Positions 15,793 to 24,250 of a DNA stretch of 31,899 bases are shown piece after piece. The stretch is from assembly GCA_948794795.1 (NCBI GenBank), contig CAQGLR010000043.1:1-31899 (forward strand), written 5' to 3'. Position numbers and translations under genes: made by a program. Every line of letters begins with the position of its first letter. The first letter of the stretch is position 1. The notes under the pieces are model-generated. The model ran no database searches and was not told the origin of the DNA. It saw only the letters and a list, made by a program, of their open reading frames with translations. This DNA comes from an uncultured Lachnospiraceae bacterium (GTDB lineage Bacteria > Bacillota > Clostridia > Lachnospirales > Lachnospiraceae).

Positions 15793-16779
15793 CTACTTGT
15801 ATATTTTATATAATTCGTCACTTACGGCTGGTCCAAGATACCTGGTCTCTTCACCATTTATAACAATACGCCCGTTTCCTTCTGTTGCCCTTCCAATAAC
15901 TGCAGCAGGAATTCCTTTTTCCGCAAGCTTTTCAACTAACAGGTTGCCATTAGCACATCCAATAAGCATGCTTCCACTTGAAATTAACATATAAGGGTTT
16001 ATATCAAACACTTCACATATCTCAACCGTTTCCTGCTTTATAGGGATTTTGCGCAAATCAGCTGTTATGCCTGTACCAGATGCCTCGCCAATCTCCCAGA
16101 GTGCACCAAAAATCCCACCTTCCGTAATATCATGCATAGCTGTAGCCCCCATACATGAAGCAACTGCTGCTTCTGGTACTACAGAAAGATAATCTTTAAA
16201 TGAAACTGCTGTTTCTATAAGCCCTGCTGGAAGTGTTTTCTTTAATATATCTGCTTTTTCACTTGCAATAATTGAAGTACCTTCAAGCCCCGCCCATTTT
16301 GTCATAACAAGTTCATCACCAGCCTTTAATCCTCCAGTTGGTATAAAACCTCCTTTTTTTACCTTGCCAATACAAGTAACATTTATTACAGGCCTTCTCA
16401 CAACATCTGATACCTCTGTATGTCCGCCCATAACTTCTATGCCAAGGCTGTCACAAGTTTCTTCAATCTCTTTTATAATCTGGCGTAAAGTATCCTCTTC
16501 TGCCTCTGGAGGAAGTATAAGGCTTACAAGTATCCCAGCTGGTTCTGCACCACTTGAAGCAATGTCATTGGCATTAATATGCACTGCAAGCCTTCCTATC
16601 CCCTTATCAGTCCCCGTTATTGGATCAGTAGAAAAAACCATTATTTCATCACTGCCTGCTGTCATTGCACAGCAGTCCTCACCAACTCCTGGATATATTA
16701 AAACATCTGGCCTGCGGTGGTGTATCTGTTTAAAAACAGACCTTTTCAGTATATTCTCTGGAACTTTCCCTATCTCCAT
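15793..16779 (-). CDS. HypE/PurM-superfamily (AIR synthase-like) protein
   Basis: The 328-residue protein has the two-domain AIR synthase fold. The N-terminal half has GVGEDCCAM and the loop VHINANDIASSGAEPAGILVSLILP, and MGGHTEV is also present; the C-terminal half has KAGDELVMTKWAGLEGTSII and MHDITEGGIFGALWEIGEAS. This is closest to the HypE branch. Canonical HypE ends in a cysteine that carries the carbamoyl/cyano group; this protein ends in DELYKIYK and has no such cysteine, and no other hyp genes are nearby. It is therefore an orphan HypE-like protein of unknown substrate. The start has GGGGGA, preceded by a GCCGC/GCGGC hairpin. Confidence 0.85.
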   Translation of the reverse strand: MEIGKVPENILKRSVFKQIHHRRPDVLIYPGVGEDCCAMTAGSDEIMVFSTDPITGTDKGIGRLAVHINANDIASSGAEPAGILVSLILPPEAEEDTLRQIIKEIEETCDSLGIEVMGGHTEVSDVVRRPVINVTCIGKVKKGGFIPTGGLKAGDELVMTKWAGLEGTSIIASEKADILKKTLPAGLIETAVSFKDYLSVVPEAAVASCMGATAMHDITEGGIFGALWEIGEASGTGITADLRKIPIKQETVEICEVFDINPYMLISSGSMLIGCANGNLLVEKLAEKGIPAAVIGRATEGNGRIVINGEETRYLGPAVSDELYKIYK

Positions 16780-16917
16780 AATAATCCCCCATGCCGCTTC
16801 CTGCGGCTCAAATAGTAATATAAGCCTTAGTACATGAAAAACAGTGCTTTTTACTTTCTTAGATATATTTTCCTGGCTTGAATTTAATATTAATTGTCTT
16901 TATTTTTGTTGTACTAT

Positions 16918-18597
16918 TCAGTCTGTTATTTCCTGTTCCCCTGTCCCATCTGTCTGGCTGTTTTCCTCTGGAGCTTCTGTTGGCACAGGTTTTTCTGTTT
17001 CAACAGGCTTCTCTGTTGGTACAGGTTTCTTAGTTGGCACAGGTTTTTTAGTTGGTACAGGTTTTTCCGTTGGCACTGGCTTTTTAGTTGGTACCGGCTT
17101 TTTAGTTGGCGCAGGCCTTTCTGTTATTTCTGGCTTTTTAGTTGCCTTTGGTTTATCTGTTACCTTTGGTTTCTTAGTTTCTTCTGGCTCTTCTGTACCT
17201 GATGGCTTAGGAGTAGATGAACCCCCCTGGTTTCCAACCGTTACATACTGGGGCTCAGCATTATATGTGCTGGTGTTTACCTGTTTCCTCTCCTTTTCCA
17301 CACCATCTATATATATAACCTTCCACAGCCTTGCCTTATATCCTACATGTGCAGACTGTGTAACTGCCCTGTAAGAAGATGGCAGGCTTTTATCTTCTGT
17401 AATAATATCCGCACCTGGCTGTATTGTTTCAAGAACCTCAGACACATATTCTATCTTACGGTTTTTATTCCTTGTTTCCTCACCATATATTTTAAAGCTT
17501 AAATAGCCTCCGTCAGCACTTGCCTTTATATACACAGGTGCATCTGTATTATTTTTAAATTTAAAATCCTTGTAATCACCAGAAATCGCCGCATCCCTTG
17601 ACACATCCACATAAGCAACAACCATTGAATGTGGTGAACGCTCAACCACTGAAAGCTCTGCATTAAGTACAGCATTATACAAAGTAGTTGATACCTGGCA
17701 TACACCACCACCAATTCCATCCACTACCTTGCCACTTGAATATTCTGGTGCAGACTGGTATCCATTTGCCTCTGTACGGTCTTTAATAACCTTAATAGTT
17801 GAAAATGTCTGTCCTGGATAAAGTATTGTACCATTAATATACTTTGCTGCAACTTGTATATTGTTAGCACGTGTTGATGATGATGACGCAAACGAAGTAG
17901 AATATGAACCAATCATATCTTTACACTTTGATACTGTTTCACGTGTATATCTAGGACGGATAGTTTTAACAACAGCTTCAATTTCAATAGTACCATCATA
18001 CAGGCTGCCTTCCAATGTACTTATAATCCTGCTAATTGTTTCATCAACCTGTACTTTCTGTCCTGTACGGTCTCTTGTTGCTTTAAACTTTCCATTCTTC
18101 TTGTATTTTAATAAAGAATTTTTAGCCTTTACATTAAATACTGTACACTTATCTTCCACAAACTTCCTTAAAACATCATTATCAACTGTAAAACTTAACT
18201 TATATTCTATATCTCCATCTCCATCTGTTTCACCGCCACCAGGTTTAAATATATGTCTAATAAAGCTATCCTGGTTACTTTCCTGCAGCGCTTCTTGTGA
18301 GGCACCACTGTCATCATATGAGAAACCAAGCTCTCCAAATGTTGTATCAACCGTATTGTCATTTATAATAATCTTTACCGGCCGCACCATCAGTTCCTCA
18401 ACATATTTGCCAATAGCTTCTTTTGCTTCTTCTTCTGTCATTCCCCCATCACCAGTACCAACAATAGTTACACCATTATCTGTAACTTTGTCATTATTCT
18501 TTTCTTTTGAAGCAATACCTATTATTGAAGCAATACCTATTATTACTACACACCCAATAATAAAAACTCCTGCTAAAACTTTATTTTTTACACCCAT
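16918..18597 (-). CDS. Exported VanW/G5-domain cell-wall protein with proline-rich tail
   Basis: The 559-residue protein has an N-terminal membrane anchor (about 7-30), a YoaR-like putative peptidoglycan-binding region (about 60-215), a VanW domain (about 228-375) with YPGQTFS, GIGGGVCQVSTTLYNA and ERSPHSM, a G5 domain (about 380-455), and a tail (458-559) of repeated KPVPTK/E units. It most likely sits on the outer face and contacts peptidoglycan; VanW's activity is not established. An alternative GTG start at 18606 has too short a spacing; the ATG at 18597 follows AGGTG. The tail is coded by 18-bp tandem repeats (about 16975-17112) that can change in number. Confidence 0.92.
   Translation of the reverse strand: MGVKNKVLAGVFIIGCVVIIGIASIIGIASKEKNNDKVTDNGVTIVGTGDGGMTEEEAKEAIGKYVEELMVRPVKIIINDNTVDTTFGELGFSYDDSGASQEALQESNQDSFIRHIFKPGGGETDGDGDIEYKLSFTVDNDVLRKFVEDKCTVFNVKAKNSLLKYKKNGKFKATRDRTGQKVQVDETISRIISTLEGSLYDGTIEIEAVVKTIRPRYTRETVSKCKDMIGSYSTSFASSSSTRANNIQVAAKYINGTILYPGQTFSTIKVIKDRTEANGYQSAPEYSSGKVVDGIGGGVCQVSTTLYNAVLNAELSVVERSPHSMVVAYVDVSRDAAISGDYKDFKFKNNTDAPVYIKASADGGYLSFKIYGEETRNKNRKIEYVSEVLETIQPGADIITEDKSLPSSYRAVTQSAHVGYKARLWKVIYIDGVEKERKQVNTSTYNAEPQYVTVGNQGGSSTPKPSGTEEPEETKKPKVTDKPKATKKPEITERPAPTKKPVPTKKPVPTEKPVPTKKPVPTKKPVPTEKPVETEKPVPTEAPEENSQTDGTGEQEITD
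16975..17112. repeat. 18-bp tandem repeats in the VanW-protein tail
   Basis: Imperfect repeats of GTTGGTACAGGTTTCTTA (plus strand) encode six-residue units KPVPTK or KPVPTE. Seven or so units are visible with small substitutions. Confidence 0.85.
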
Positions 18598-18676
18598 AAT
18601 ATGCACCTGAACCTTTACTTAAATATGTATTTTGCCGCCAGCATATAACATCTGGCATAATTACAACATACAGTCC

Positions 18677-18704
18677 ATTTTATCATATATGAACAAATGT
18701 GCAA
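18677..18704 (-). promoter_or_regulatory. Promoter of the VanW/G5 gene
   Basis: TTGCAC, 16 nt, TGATAAAAT (extended -10) on the minus strand, about 80 nt before the start. Short leader hairpin GCCAG/CTGGC follows. Confidence 0.5.
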
Positions 18705-18826
18705 GCCAAAGTTTTCTATTTCATTTGACTTTTTTTCGTATATTCTGTATAACTAAATATATACAAAAAAGCTACCACCATCATAACAATTTCTGTTTGA
18801 CATTAATTCACTATAAAGTGAAATAA

Positions 18827-18850
18827 AAACCTGCATATATATGCAGGTTT
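18827..18850 (-). terminator. Terminator after the 34-residue membrane protein gene
   Basis: The perfect stem AAACCTGCATAT / ATATGCAGGTTT is followed on the minus strand by TTATTT, 6 bp after the stop. Confidence 0.85.
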
Positions 18851-18856
18851 AAAAAA

Positions 18857-18961
18857 TTAAAAAACTGAACCAAGTAATACAGGCACTATCATTGCAATAA
18901 TCAGAATAATGCATATTGCTGCCGCAATCTTACGCTGGTTCTTTCTTTTGAAAAAGTTCAC
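18857..18961 (-). CDS. 34-residue single-pass membrane microprotein
   Basis: The frame reads VNFFKRKNQRKIAAAICII and continues LIIAMIVPVLLGSVF, ending in TAA. It has a short basic N-terminus (K5, R6, K7, R10, K11) and one hydrophobic helix (about 12-30), so the N-terminus should face the cytoplasm. The GTG start has a strong GGAGG site at 8 nt and a perfect hairpin terminator stands right after the stop, which together make a real gene very likely. It has its own small transcription unit between VanW/G5 and the divergent TPR-like gene. The function is unknown. Confidence 0.8.
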   Translation of the reverse strand: MNFFKRKNQRKIAAAICIILIIAMIVPVLLGSVF

Positions 18962-19086
18962 CTGATATACCTCCAGTCCTGCCGGCATAAGGAACTGTAA
19001 AAACTTATCATCAGTCCCTGACCTCTGGTATATTATGTTTAATGGACATGGGATAATAACACTATATACGAAAGGATGATATTTAT

Positions 19087-19701
19087 ATGCCTGTTATATT
19101 TATATGTTTTATTTTATTCATAATGTGGTTCCGCGTCAAGTCAAAAAAGGCTAGTGAAATGGAACAAAATTCTAAAGAAGACTTCCTCAGAAGAGAGCAC
19201 GAAGCCAACCTTACACGGAAAAAAGATATATCAAACCTTGATTATATTGTTATTCCAGAAGAAGACCTTCCTTTTACAGAAACCAATGATGAAGAAGAAG
19301 CAATGCTCCAGGATAACTTAAGAAAAGCAATGTCCAAAAAAATCCTAAATCTGTCAGGTATAAGTAACACAGACTTAAAACTGGAATATGGATATGCTAA
19401 CCTTGAAGCACTTTCCCAGTATGACCAGAATTTTACAAACCTTCTGCGCTGCCTTGACAAATGGGCAGGATTTCTTTACAAAAAAGGTGAACTGCAGCGT
19501 TCAAAACAGATACTTGAATATGCAATCTCAATAGGCAGTGATATCACAGGGACATACACTACACTTGCCCAGATTTACCTTGACGAAAACGAACCTGGAA
19601 AAGTGCAGCCACTAATTGACACTGCAAAAAATAGCAGTTCATTTATGAAAGATTCCATAGTATCAAAACTTACACAGCTTATACAGAATTATACATCCTG
19701 A
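19087..19701 (+). CDS. Membrane-anchored TPR-like protein
   Basis: The 204-residue protein has an N-terminal membrane anchor (about 3-15), a charged linker, and a C-terminal helical region (about 115-204) with TPR-like features (FLYKKGELQRSKQILEYAISIG, TYTTLAQIYLDENEPGKVQPLIDTA). It is probably a cytoplasm-facing scaffold. The start follows AAAGGA. It converges on nth with a 5-bp gap. I do not recognise the family. Confidence 0.75.
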   Translation: MPVIFICFILFIMWFRVKSKKASEMEQNSKEDFLRREHEANLTRKKDISNLDYIVIPEEDLPFTETNDEEEAMLQDNLRKAMSKKILNLSGISNTDLKLEYGYANLEALSQYDQNFTNLLRCLDKWAGFLYKKGELQRSKQILEYAISIGSDITGTYTTLAQIYLDENEPGKVQPLIDTAKNSSSFMKDSIVSKLTQLIQNYTS

Positions 19702-19706
19702 CATTA

Positions 19707-20369
19707 TTACTTTTTCTTATAAAAACCTGATGCTGGACACTCCTCTTTCAGGAAACATATTTCACATTGTGGGTTCCTTGCAGTACATATGCTGCGCCCC
19801 AATGTGATAATATGTATATTGTACAATATCCAGTGGTCTTCTGGAAGCACTTTCATAAGTTCATATTCTATTTTTTCTGGGTCTTCTTCATTTGTAAAAC
19901 CAAGCTTTTTAGATATTCTTTTAACATGTGTATCAACAACTATACAAGGATGGTTAAAAACATTGCCCCTTATAACATTAGCAGTTTTTCTTCCAACACC
20001 TGCAAGTGAAACAAGGTCTTCTATTGATTCTGGCACTTCCGAATTAAACTCAAGTACAAGTCTTTTTGTACATGCAATTATATTTTTGGCCTTATTCCTA
20101 TAAAACCCAATAGAACGTATATCCTGCTCAAGCTCTTTCTGGTCTGCCAGTGCAAATGATTCCAGTGTAGGATATTTAACAAATAAATCTTTTGTAACTA
20201 TATTTACCCTTGCATCTGTACATTGTGCACTAAGAATTGTTGCTATAAGCAGCTGCCATGCACTGTTATGTTCCAGATAACATCTGTATTCTGTGCCATA
20301 TTCATTGTCAAGCAGCTTAATTATCCTGCTTACGCGTTCTCTTTCTGTTTTTGTCATACGTTTTGCCAT
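19707..20369 (-). CDS. nth: Endonuclease III
   Basis: The 220-residue DNA glycosylase/AP lyase removes oxidised pyrimidines in base-excision repair. It has the helix-hairpin-helix LAGVGRKTANVI with catalytic K128, the catalytic D146 in VVDTHVKRI, and the four iron-sulfur cysteines C195, C202, C205 and C211 in the C-x6-C-x2-C-x5-C spacing. The ATG at 20369 has AGAGG at 10 nt; an ATG three codons earlier (20378) is only 1 nt from that site. Confidence 0.96.
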   Translation of the reverse strand: MAKRMTKTERERVSRIIKLLDNEYGTEYRCYLEHNSAWQLLIATILSAQCTDARVNIVTKDLFVKYPTLESFALADQKELEQDIRSIGFYRNKAKNIIACTKRLVLEFNSEVPESIEDLVSLAGVGRKTANVIRGNVFNHPCIVVDTHVKRISKKLGFTNEEDPEKIEYELMKVLPEDHWILYNIHIITLGRSICTARNPQCEICFLKEECPASGFYKKK

Positions 20370-20387
20370 ATAATCCATGCCTCTTTT

Positions 20388-20717
20388 CTAAATTACCCCC
20401 ATCTCTTTTGCCTGTTCAAGCGGAAACTTCATAGCATGTTCCCACTTTCCTGTTTCTTTGCCATAACATTCACAAACCCAGTTATATGCCTGGTCAAGCC
20501 CGTCTTCATCATAGCTGAACTCATTAGACATCTTATAATTATCAGGAGTCTTTTCATAACAAAAAGGTTCTGGCCATATATATACCCGCAATTTCTTGCC
20601 ATCTTCCCCATTATCTTCCTGTTCTATCTGGTAACGCATACCTTTATAACTTGCTTTCAGCTTTGCTTTTTTATTATAAAATGACTTAATATCATAAAAC
20701 GACTTACGGCTGTTCAT
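20388..20717 (-). CDS. Small conserved-looking cytosolic protein, unknown function
   Basis: A 109-residue protein without membrane segments. It has a basic N-terminus, a beta-rich centre (YKGMRYQIEQE, LRVYIWPEPFCYEKTP) and an acidic, aromatic C-terminus (AYNWVCECYGKETGKWEHAMKFPLEQAKE). The ATG follows AGGTGG at 5 nt; a GTG three codons earlier is possible. It is 18 bp before nth on the same strand, so both may be co-transcribed. No family recognised. Confidence 0.7.
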   Translation of the reverse strand: MNSRKSFYDIKSFYNKKAKLKASYKGMRYQIEQEDNGEDGKKLRVYIWPEPFCYEKTPDNYKMSNEFSYDEDGLDQAYNWVCECYGKETGKWEHAMKFPLEQAKEMGVI

Positions 20718-20857
20718 ATTAACCACCTATACTGCCTCTGGCAGCCCAAATAATAATTTACTTTTAAAAAGATTTATCAAAGTACATAACTGTTTCCAGT
20801 TCCTGCACATTTTCCAGCTTACAGAATTATAACACTTTTTATATTAATATTCCATTC

Positions 20858-21934
20858 TTATTTCTTTATAAAATTCTGTGCAAAAAGCATACGTAATACT
20901 GGAATTCTTCCTGTCACCTCAACAGTAGCAATAGTAAGTATAAATGCCGCTGCTTGTGGCATAAGAAAAAGAACCAGTATATTTTCTGTAATATTATATA
21001 AATAAAACTGCAATAGTACAACCCATAACATATGGAAAATATAAATCCCAAATGAACGTGAAGTAAAATATTTTGTAATTTTATTACACTGGCAGAAGTT
21101 ATCCCTTGCCATCCCTATTATAGCCAGAATTCCAAACCATGAAGCAAAACCACCAGCTGTCCTGGATAAAATACTATTTATATTTTCCACCCATACAGAA
21201 ATTACAGCATTTGTTATATCCATAGCAATCCATGCTGCAAGTATACAAAACCTGTACTTTACAATTATACTGGTTACTGTATCTTCTGAAATAACATAAT
21301 ACCCCAGCAAGAAAAAGACCAGATATGAAACAACACTTTTGCCTCCAAAATTTAATATCTGGTTTACAGCCATTGGAATAAATCCCATAAAAACTATAAA
21401 TAAAATATGTATATTTTTACATGAAAATCCTGGACAATATTTTCTTTGTATTGAAACTGGCAATAAACAAAACATAGAAATAATAAATAAATATAACAAA
21501 AACCAAAGATGGGCTGGTGTCATTCCCCCGTCAAACCCTGTTAAATCTGTTATCCTGCCAAAAAATACAGTATAATGTGCAAAAAAACTGCCATTATAAC
21601 CATTATGGAACCTGTCCGCTATATATGACAAAGCAGCAGCAATTACAAGAGTCCCCGTTACAAGAGGAATAAACAGCTTTTTAAAACGCTCTTCCACAAA
21701 TCCCTTAATACCACGTTTATTTAATGAATACCTTGCATTTATTCCGGCCAGTACCATAAGCAGTGGCATATACCATGGTGCAACCATCATTACAAATAAA
21801 CTTAATATATGGTTTTCACAAAACCATATATAATGGACTTCACCCCAGTTATTAAAAGCCATTGCTGCATGAAAAGGCAGTAACATAAGTATACATGCCC
21901 ATTTCAGGTTATCTATATAATATTTTCTTTCCAT
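20858..21934 (-). CDS. Acyltransferase-3 family membrane protein
   Basis: The 358-residue protein has about ten membrane segments. It begins with RKYYIDNLKWACILMLLPFHAAMAF, the typical first helix with the conserved histidine, and has RFKKLFIPLVTG and AHLWFLLYLF, also typical. These enzymes O-acylate sugars or cell-surface glycans from the cytoplasmic side. The start has GAAAGGGG. It stands alone on its strand; the substrate cannot be told. Confidence 0.9.
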   Translation of the reverse strand: MERKYYIDNLKWACILMLLPFHAAMAFNNWGEVHYIWFCENHILSLFVMMVAPWYMPLLMVLAGINARYSLNKRGIKGFVEERFKKLFIPLVTGTLVIAAALSYIADRFHNGYNGSFFAHYTVFFGRITDLTGFDGGMTPAHLWFLLYLFIISMFCLLPVSIQRKYCPGFSCKNIHILFIVFMGFIPMAVNQILNFGGKSVVSYLVFFLLGYYVISEDTVTSIIVKYRFCILAAWIAMDITNAVISVWVENINSILSRTAGGFASWFGILAIIGMARDNFCQCNKITKYFTSRSFGIYIFHMLWVVLLQFYLYNITENILVLFLMPQAAAFILTIATVEVTGRIPVLRMLFAQNFIKK

Positions 21935-22051
21935 TATGCCCCTTTCAAACCTGTGGGATTAAATGCTGCTTACAAATATTCCAGCAGATGCATTCCACAA
22001 TTTACTTTTTCTGGTCTTTTATGGTATCTGGATTATATCTTAAACCTACAG

Positions 22052-22099
22052 GCAAAACAAAAGCCACCAGAACACCCCTTTTACAAGGTTTCTGGTGGC
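22052..22099 (-). terminator. Terminator of tRNA-Trp
   Basis: The perfect stem GCCACCAGAA / TTCTGGTGGC with a 17-nt loop is followed on the minus strand by TTTTGTTTT, just after the tRNA. Confidence 0.92.
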
Positions 22100-22109
22100 T
22101 CTCCATTAG

Positions 22110-22180
22110 CAGGGGTGGAAGGAATCGAACCATCCTCTGGAGTTTTGGAGACTCTTATTCTACCGATGAACTACACCCCT
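22110..22180 (-). tRNA. tRNA-Trp (anticodon CCA)
   Basis: The 71-nt gene folds as acceptor AGGGGTG/CACCCCT (7 bp), D stem GTTC/GAAT, anticodon loop CTCCAAA giving CCA, T loop TTCGATT and discriminator G. CCA is not encoded (CTA follows). Two pairs are imperfect: A27-C43 in the anticodon stem and T51-T63 in the T stem. A consensus promoter and a strong terminator flank it, so it is expressed as a single gene. Confidence 0.9.
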
Positions 22181-22213
22181 ATATAAAATTATAACATCTC
22201 ATGCGACTTTGTT

Positions 22214-22242
22214 ATTATATTATGGATTAAACTACTTGTCAA
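22214..22242 (-). promoter_or_regulatory. Consensus promoter of tRNA-Trp
   Basis: TTGACA, 17 nt, TATAAT on the minus strand: a perfect sigma-A consensus about 33 nt upstream of the tRNA 5' end. Confidence 0.92.
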
Positions 22243-22308
22243 GTAAAAATATTGAAGTTATAATATTTTTTTAATAAAAACAATAACAATTTGTATCTTT
22301 TCTGGAAT

Positions 22309-22336
22309 AAAAGGACTGGAATAATCCAGCCCTTTT
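22309..22336 (-). terminator. Probable terminator of the chemoreceptor gene
   Basis: Stem AAAAGGGCTGGA / TCCAGTCCTTTT (one G-T pair) with a 4-nt loop on the minus strand, 52 nt after the stop, ending in a short T-rich stretch. Confidence 0.65.
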
Positions 22337-22388
22337 ATACTATTACCAGATAAATAATAATCTTTAAAACACATTTACTTTAATATTA

Positions 22389-24137
22389 TTAATATTTAGC
22401 ATCAGGGTTCCCAAGCATTACTGGCTCTTCATATTCAAGTTTATATGAAGAAGGTTCATCTATAACATCTTTAAGTTTATACCTGGATATTTGCATTTCC
22501 AGGCCTCTTACCTGCCCTGACAGCTGTTCACTTGCAGATGCACACTGCTGGCTTGTTGCTGAATTTGTCTGTACTACCTGTGACACCTGTGAAAGAGCCT
22601 GGTCTATTTGTGCTGTTGCAGTTGCCTGGTTATTTGAAGACTCTGCTATAGTAACACTAAGCCCTGTAACCTTATCAATCATTTCAGATACAATAAGAAG
22701 TGATTTAGCTGTTTCCTGTGCAAGCTCTGAGCCTTTCTTTATTTTTTCAATAGAATCTTCTATCATAGCAGAAGTCTGGTTTGATGCCTTAGCTGAACGC
22801 CCTGCAAGATTTCTTACTTCTTCTGCAACTACAGCAAAGCCTTTACCCTGTTCACCTGCCCTTGCCGCTTCAACAGAAGCATTAAGTGCAAGTATATTAG
22901 TATTAAATGCTATATCATCAATAACTTTTATAACCTTCTGGATATTTCCAGAAGCTTCATTAATTTCTTCCATTGCTGCAACCATTTCATTCATACGGAT
23001 ATTACTGTGCATAATATCTTCCTTTGTTTCCTGGACAATACTGTGCACTTCCGTAGCCTGTGATGCATTATCTTTTGTCTTATTGGCAATATCCGTAACC
23101 GAAGCTGATATCTGCTGTATTGCACTTGCCTGTTCTGTTGAACCCTGTGCAAGTGTCTGGCTCGCTGCTGCTATCTGCTCTGAACCAACTGTTATCTGCT
23201 TTGCAGCATTTCTAATAACTCCAAATGCAGTATTATTATCTTTTATAAGCTTTTCTATTGCATTCCCAACAACATCATCTGAAGATGCTGGCACATAATC
23301 TATATTAAACTCTCCATTGGACAGCTTTTCAAGTGCATCCGCCTGAAGCTTAAGATTATCCACCATATCACAGAAACTATTATGTAAAATTGCAATTTCA
23401 TTTTTATTATTATTGTCAATCTTTTTGATTTTATGGCTTACATCACCCAACGATATCCTTTTGGCAATATTTTCAATTTTTAACATAGGAACACATATTG
23501 TCTTTGACATTATACGTGCCGCAAATATTGTACTTAATAAAATAAATATAAGCAGTACAAGCATTACAATAATAGAAAACCCATGCATTTCCCTTACTTC
23601 ATTAAGTATTGTATTAGCTTTTTCATCAAGGTCACCAAGCAGTTCATCAATCAAAGCCTCTGCCCTGTTTGCAGAATCAACACCATTATTATAAAGATGT
23701 CTTCTTGCATCTGGCAGGTTATTTTGTGAAACATATATAAGGCACTGGTCAACATCAGAAAGATATACCTCAATATTATCATGTGCGTCTTTATATTTAG
23801 ATAACAAGCCATCATCTATAAACGCTGCCTCTGCCTTTTTACAAAAAGTTTCTATGTTGTCCCTTGCAATATTTATATCTTCTATTGCGGAAGACTGTTT
23901 TTCAGGATTATTAGCATAGAGATAGAGAACATTCCGTAAATCTGACTTTACTTCCTGGAAATATGCAAACCCCATTGATACATCACCTTGTATTTTGCCA
24001 TAATTATTGTAAAGTTTTTCACTTGATTCAAACTCTGTCTGTATTATCTGGTAATTTCCAGATGCAAGAACCAGGATATACACAAATATTGATGCAAAAG
24101 CAATATGTATAGTAGTTGCAATTTTCAATTTACTCAT
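22389..24137 (-). CDS. Methyl-accepting chemotaxis protein
   Basis: The 582-residue receptor has a membrane helix (about 8-27), a helical extracellular sensor of the four-helix-bundle type (about 28-185), a second membrane helix (about 189-210), a HAMP domain (about 211-265) and a long methylation/signalling coiled coil. The invariant hairpin tip is IDDIAFNTNILALNASVEAARAGEQGKGFAVVAEEVRNLA. It should pass ligand signals to CheA/CheW. It is a lone gene; the ligand is unknown. The start has an AGGAGG site at 11 nt. Confidence 0.95.
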   Translation of the reverse strand: MSKLKIATTIHIAFASIFVYILVLASGNYQIIQTEFESSEKLYNNYGKIQGDVSMGFAYFQEVKSDLRNVLYLYANNPEKQSSAIEDINIARDNIETFCKKAEAAFIDDGLLSKYKDAHDNIEVYLSDVDQCLIYVSQNNLPDARRHLYNNGVDSANRAEALIDELLGDLDEKANTILNEVREMHGFSIIVMLVLLIFILLSTIFAARIMSKTICVPMLKIENIAKRISLGDVSHKIKKIDNNNKNEIAILHNSFCDMVDNLKLQADALEKLSNGEFNIDYVPASSDDVVGNAIEKLIKDNNTAFGVIRNAAKQITVGSEQIAAASQTLAQGSTEQASAIQQISASVTDIANKTKDNASQATEVHSIVQETKEDIMHSNIRMNEMVAAMEEINEASGNIQKVIKVIDDIAFNTNILALNASVEAARAGEQGKGFAVVAEEVRNLAGRSAKASNQTSAMIEDSIEKIKKGSELAQETAKSLLIVSEMIDKVTGLSVTIAESSNNQATATAQIDQALSQVSQVVQTNSATSQQCASASEQLSGQVRGLEMQISRYKLKDVIDEPSSYKLEYEEPVMLGNPDAKY

Positions 24138-24250
24138 ATTAAAATAATCCTCCTGTTAATAAAAATTTTTATCATGCAAAGATATAGATTTTTTCAGATA
24201 TTACTGTATAATGGTAACATAACATATAAAAAATAGCAAGGAACAGATTT

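Noticed and set aside
17861..18610. Plus-strand 249-codon frame
   Set aside because: It is antisense to the VanW/G5 gene and has serine/threonine/isoleucine-rich shadow composition.
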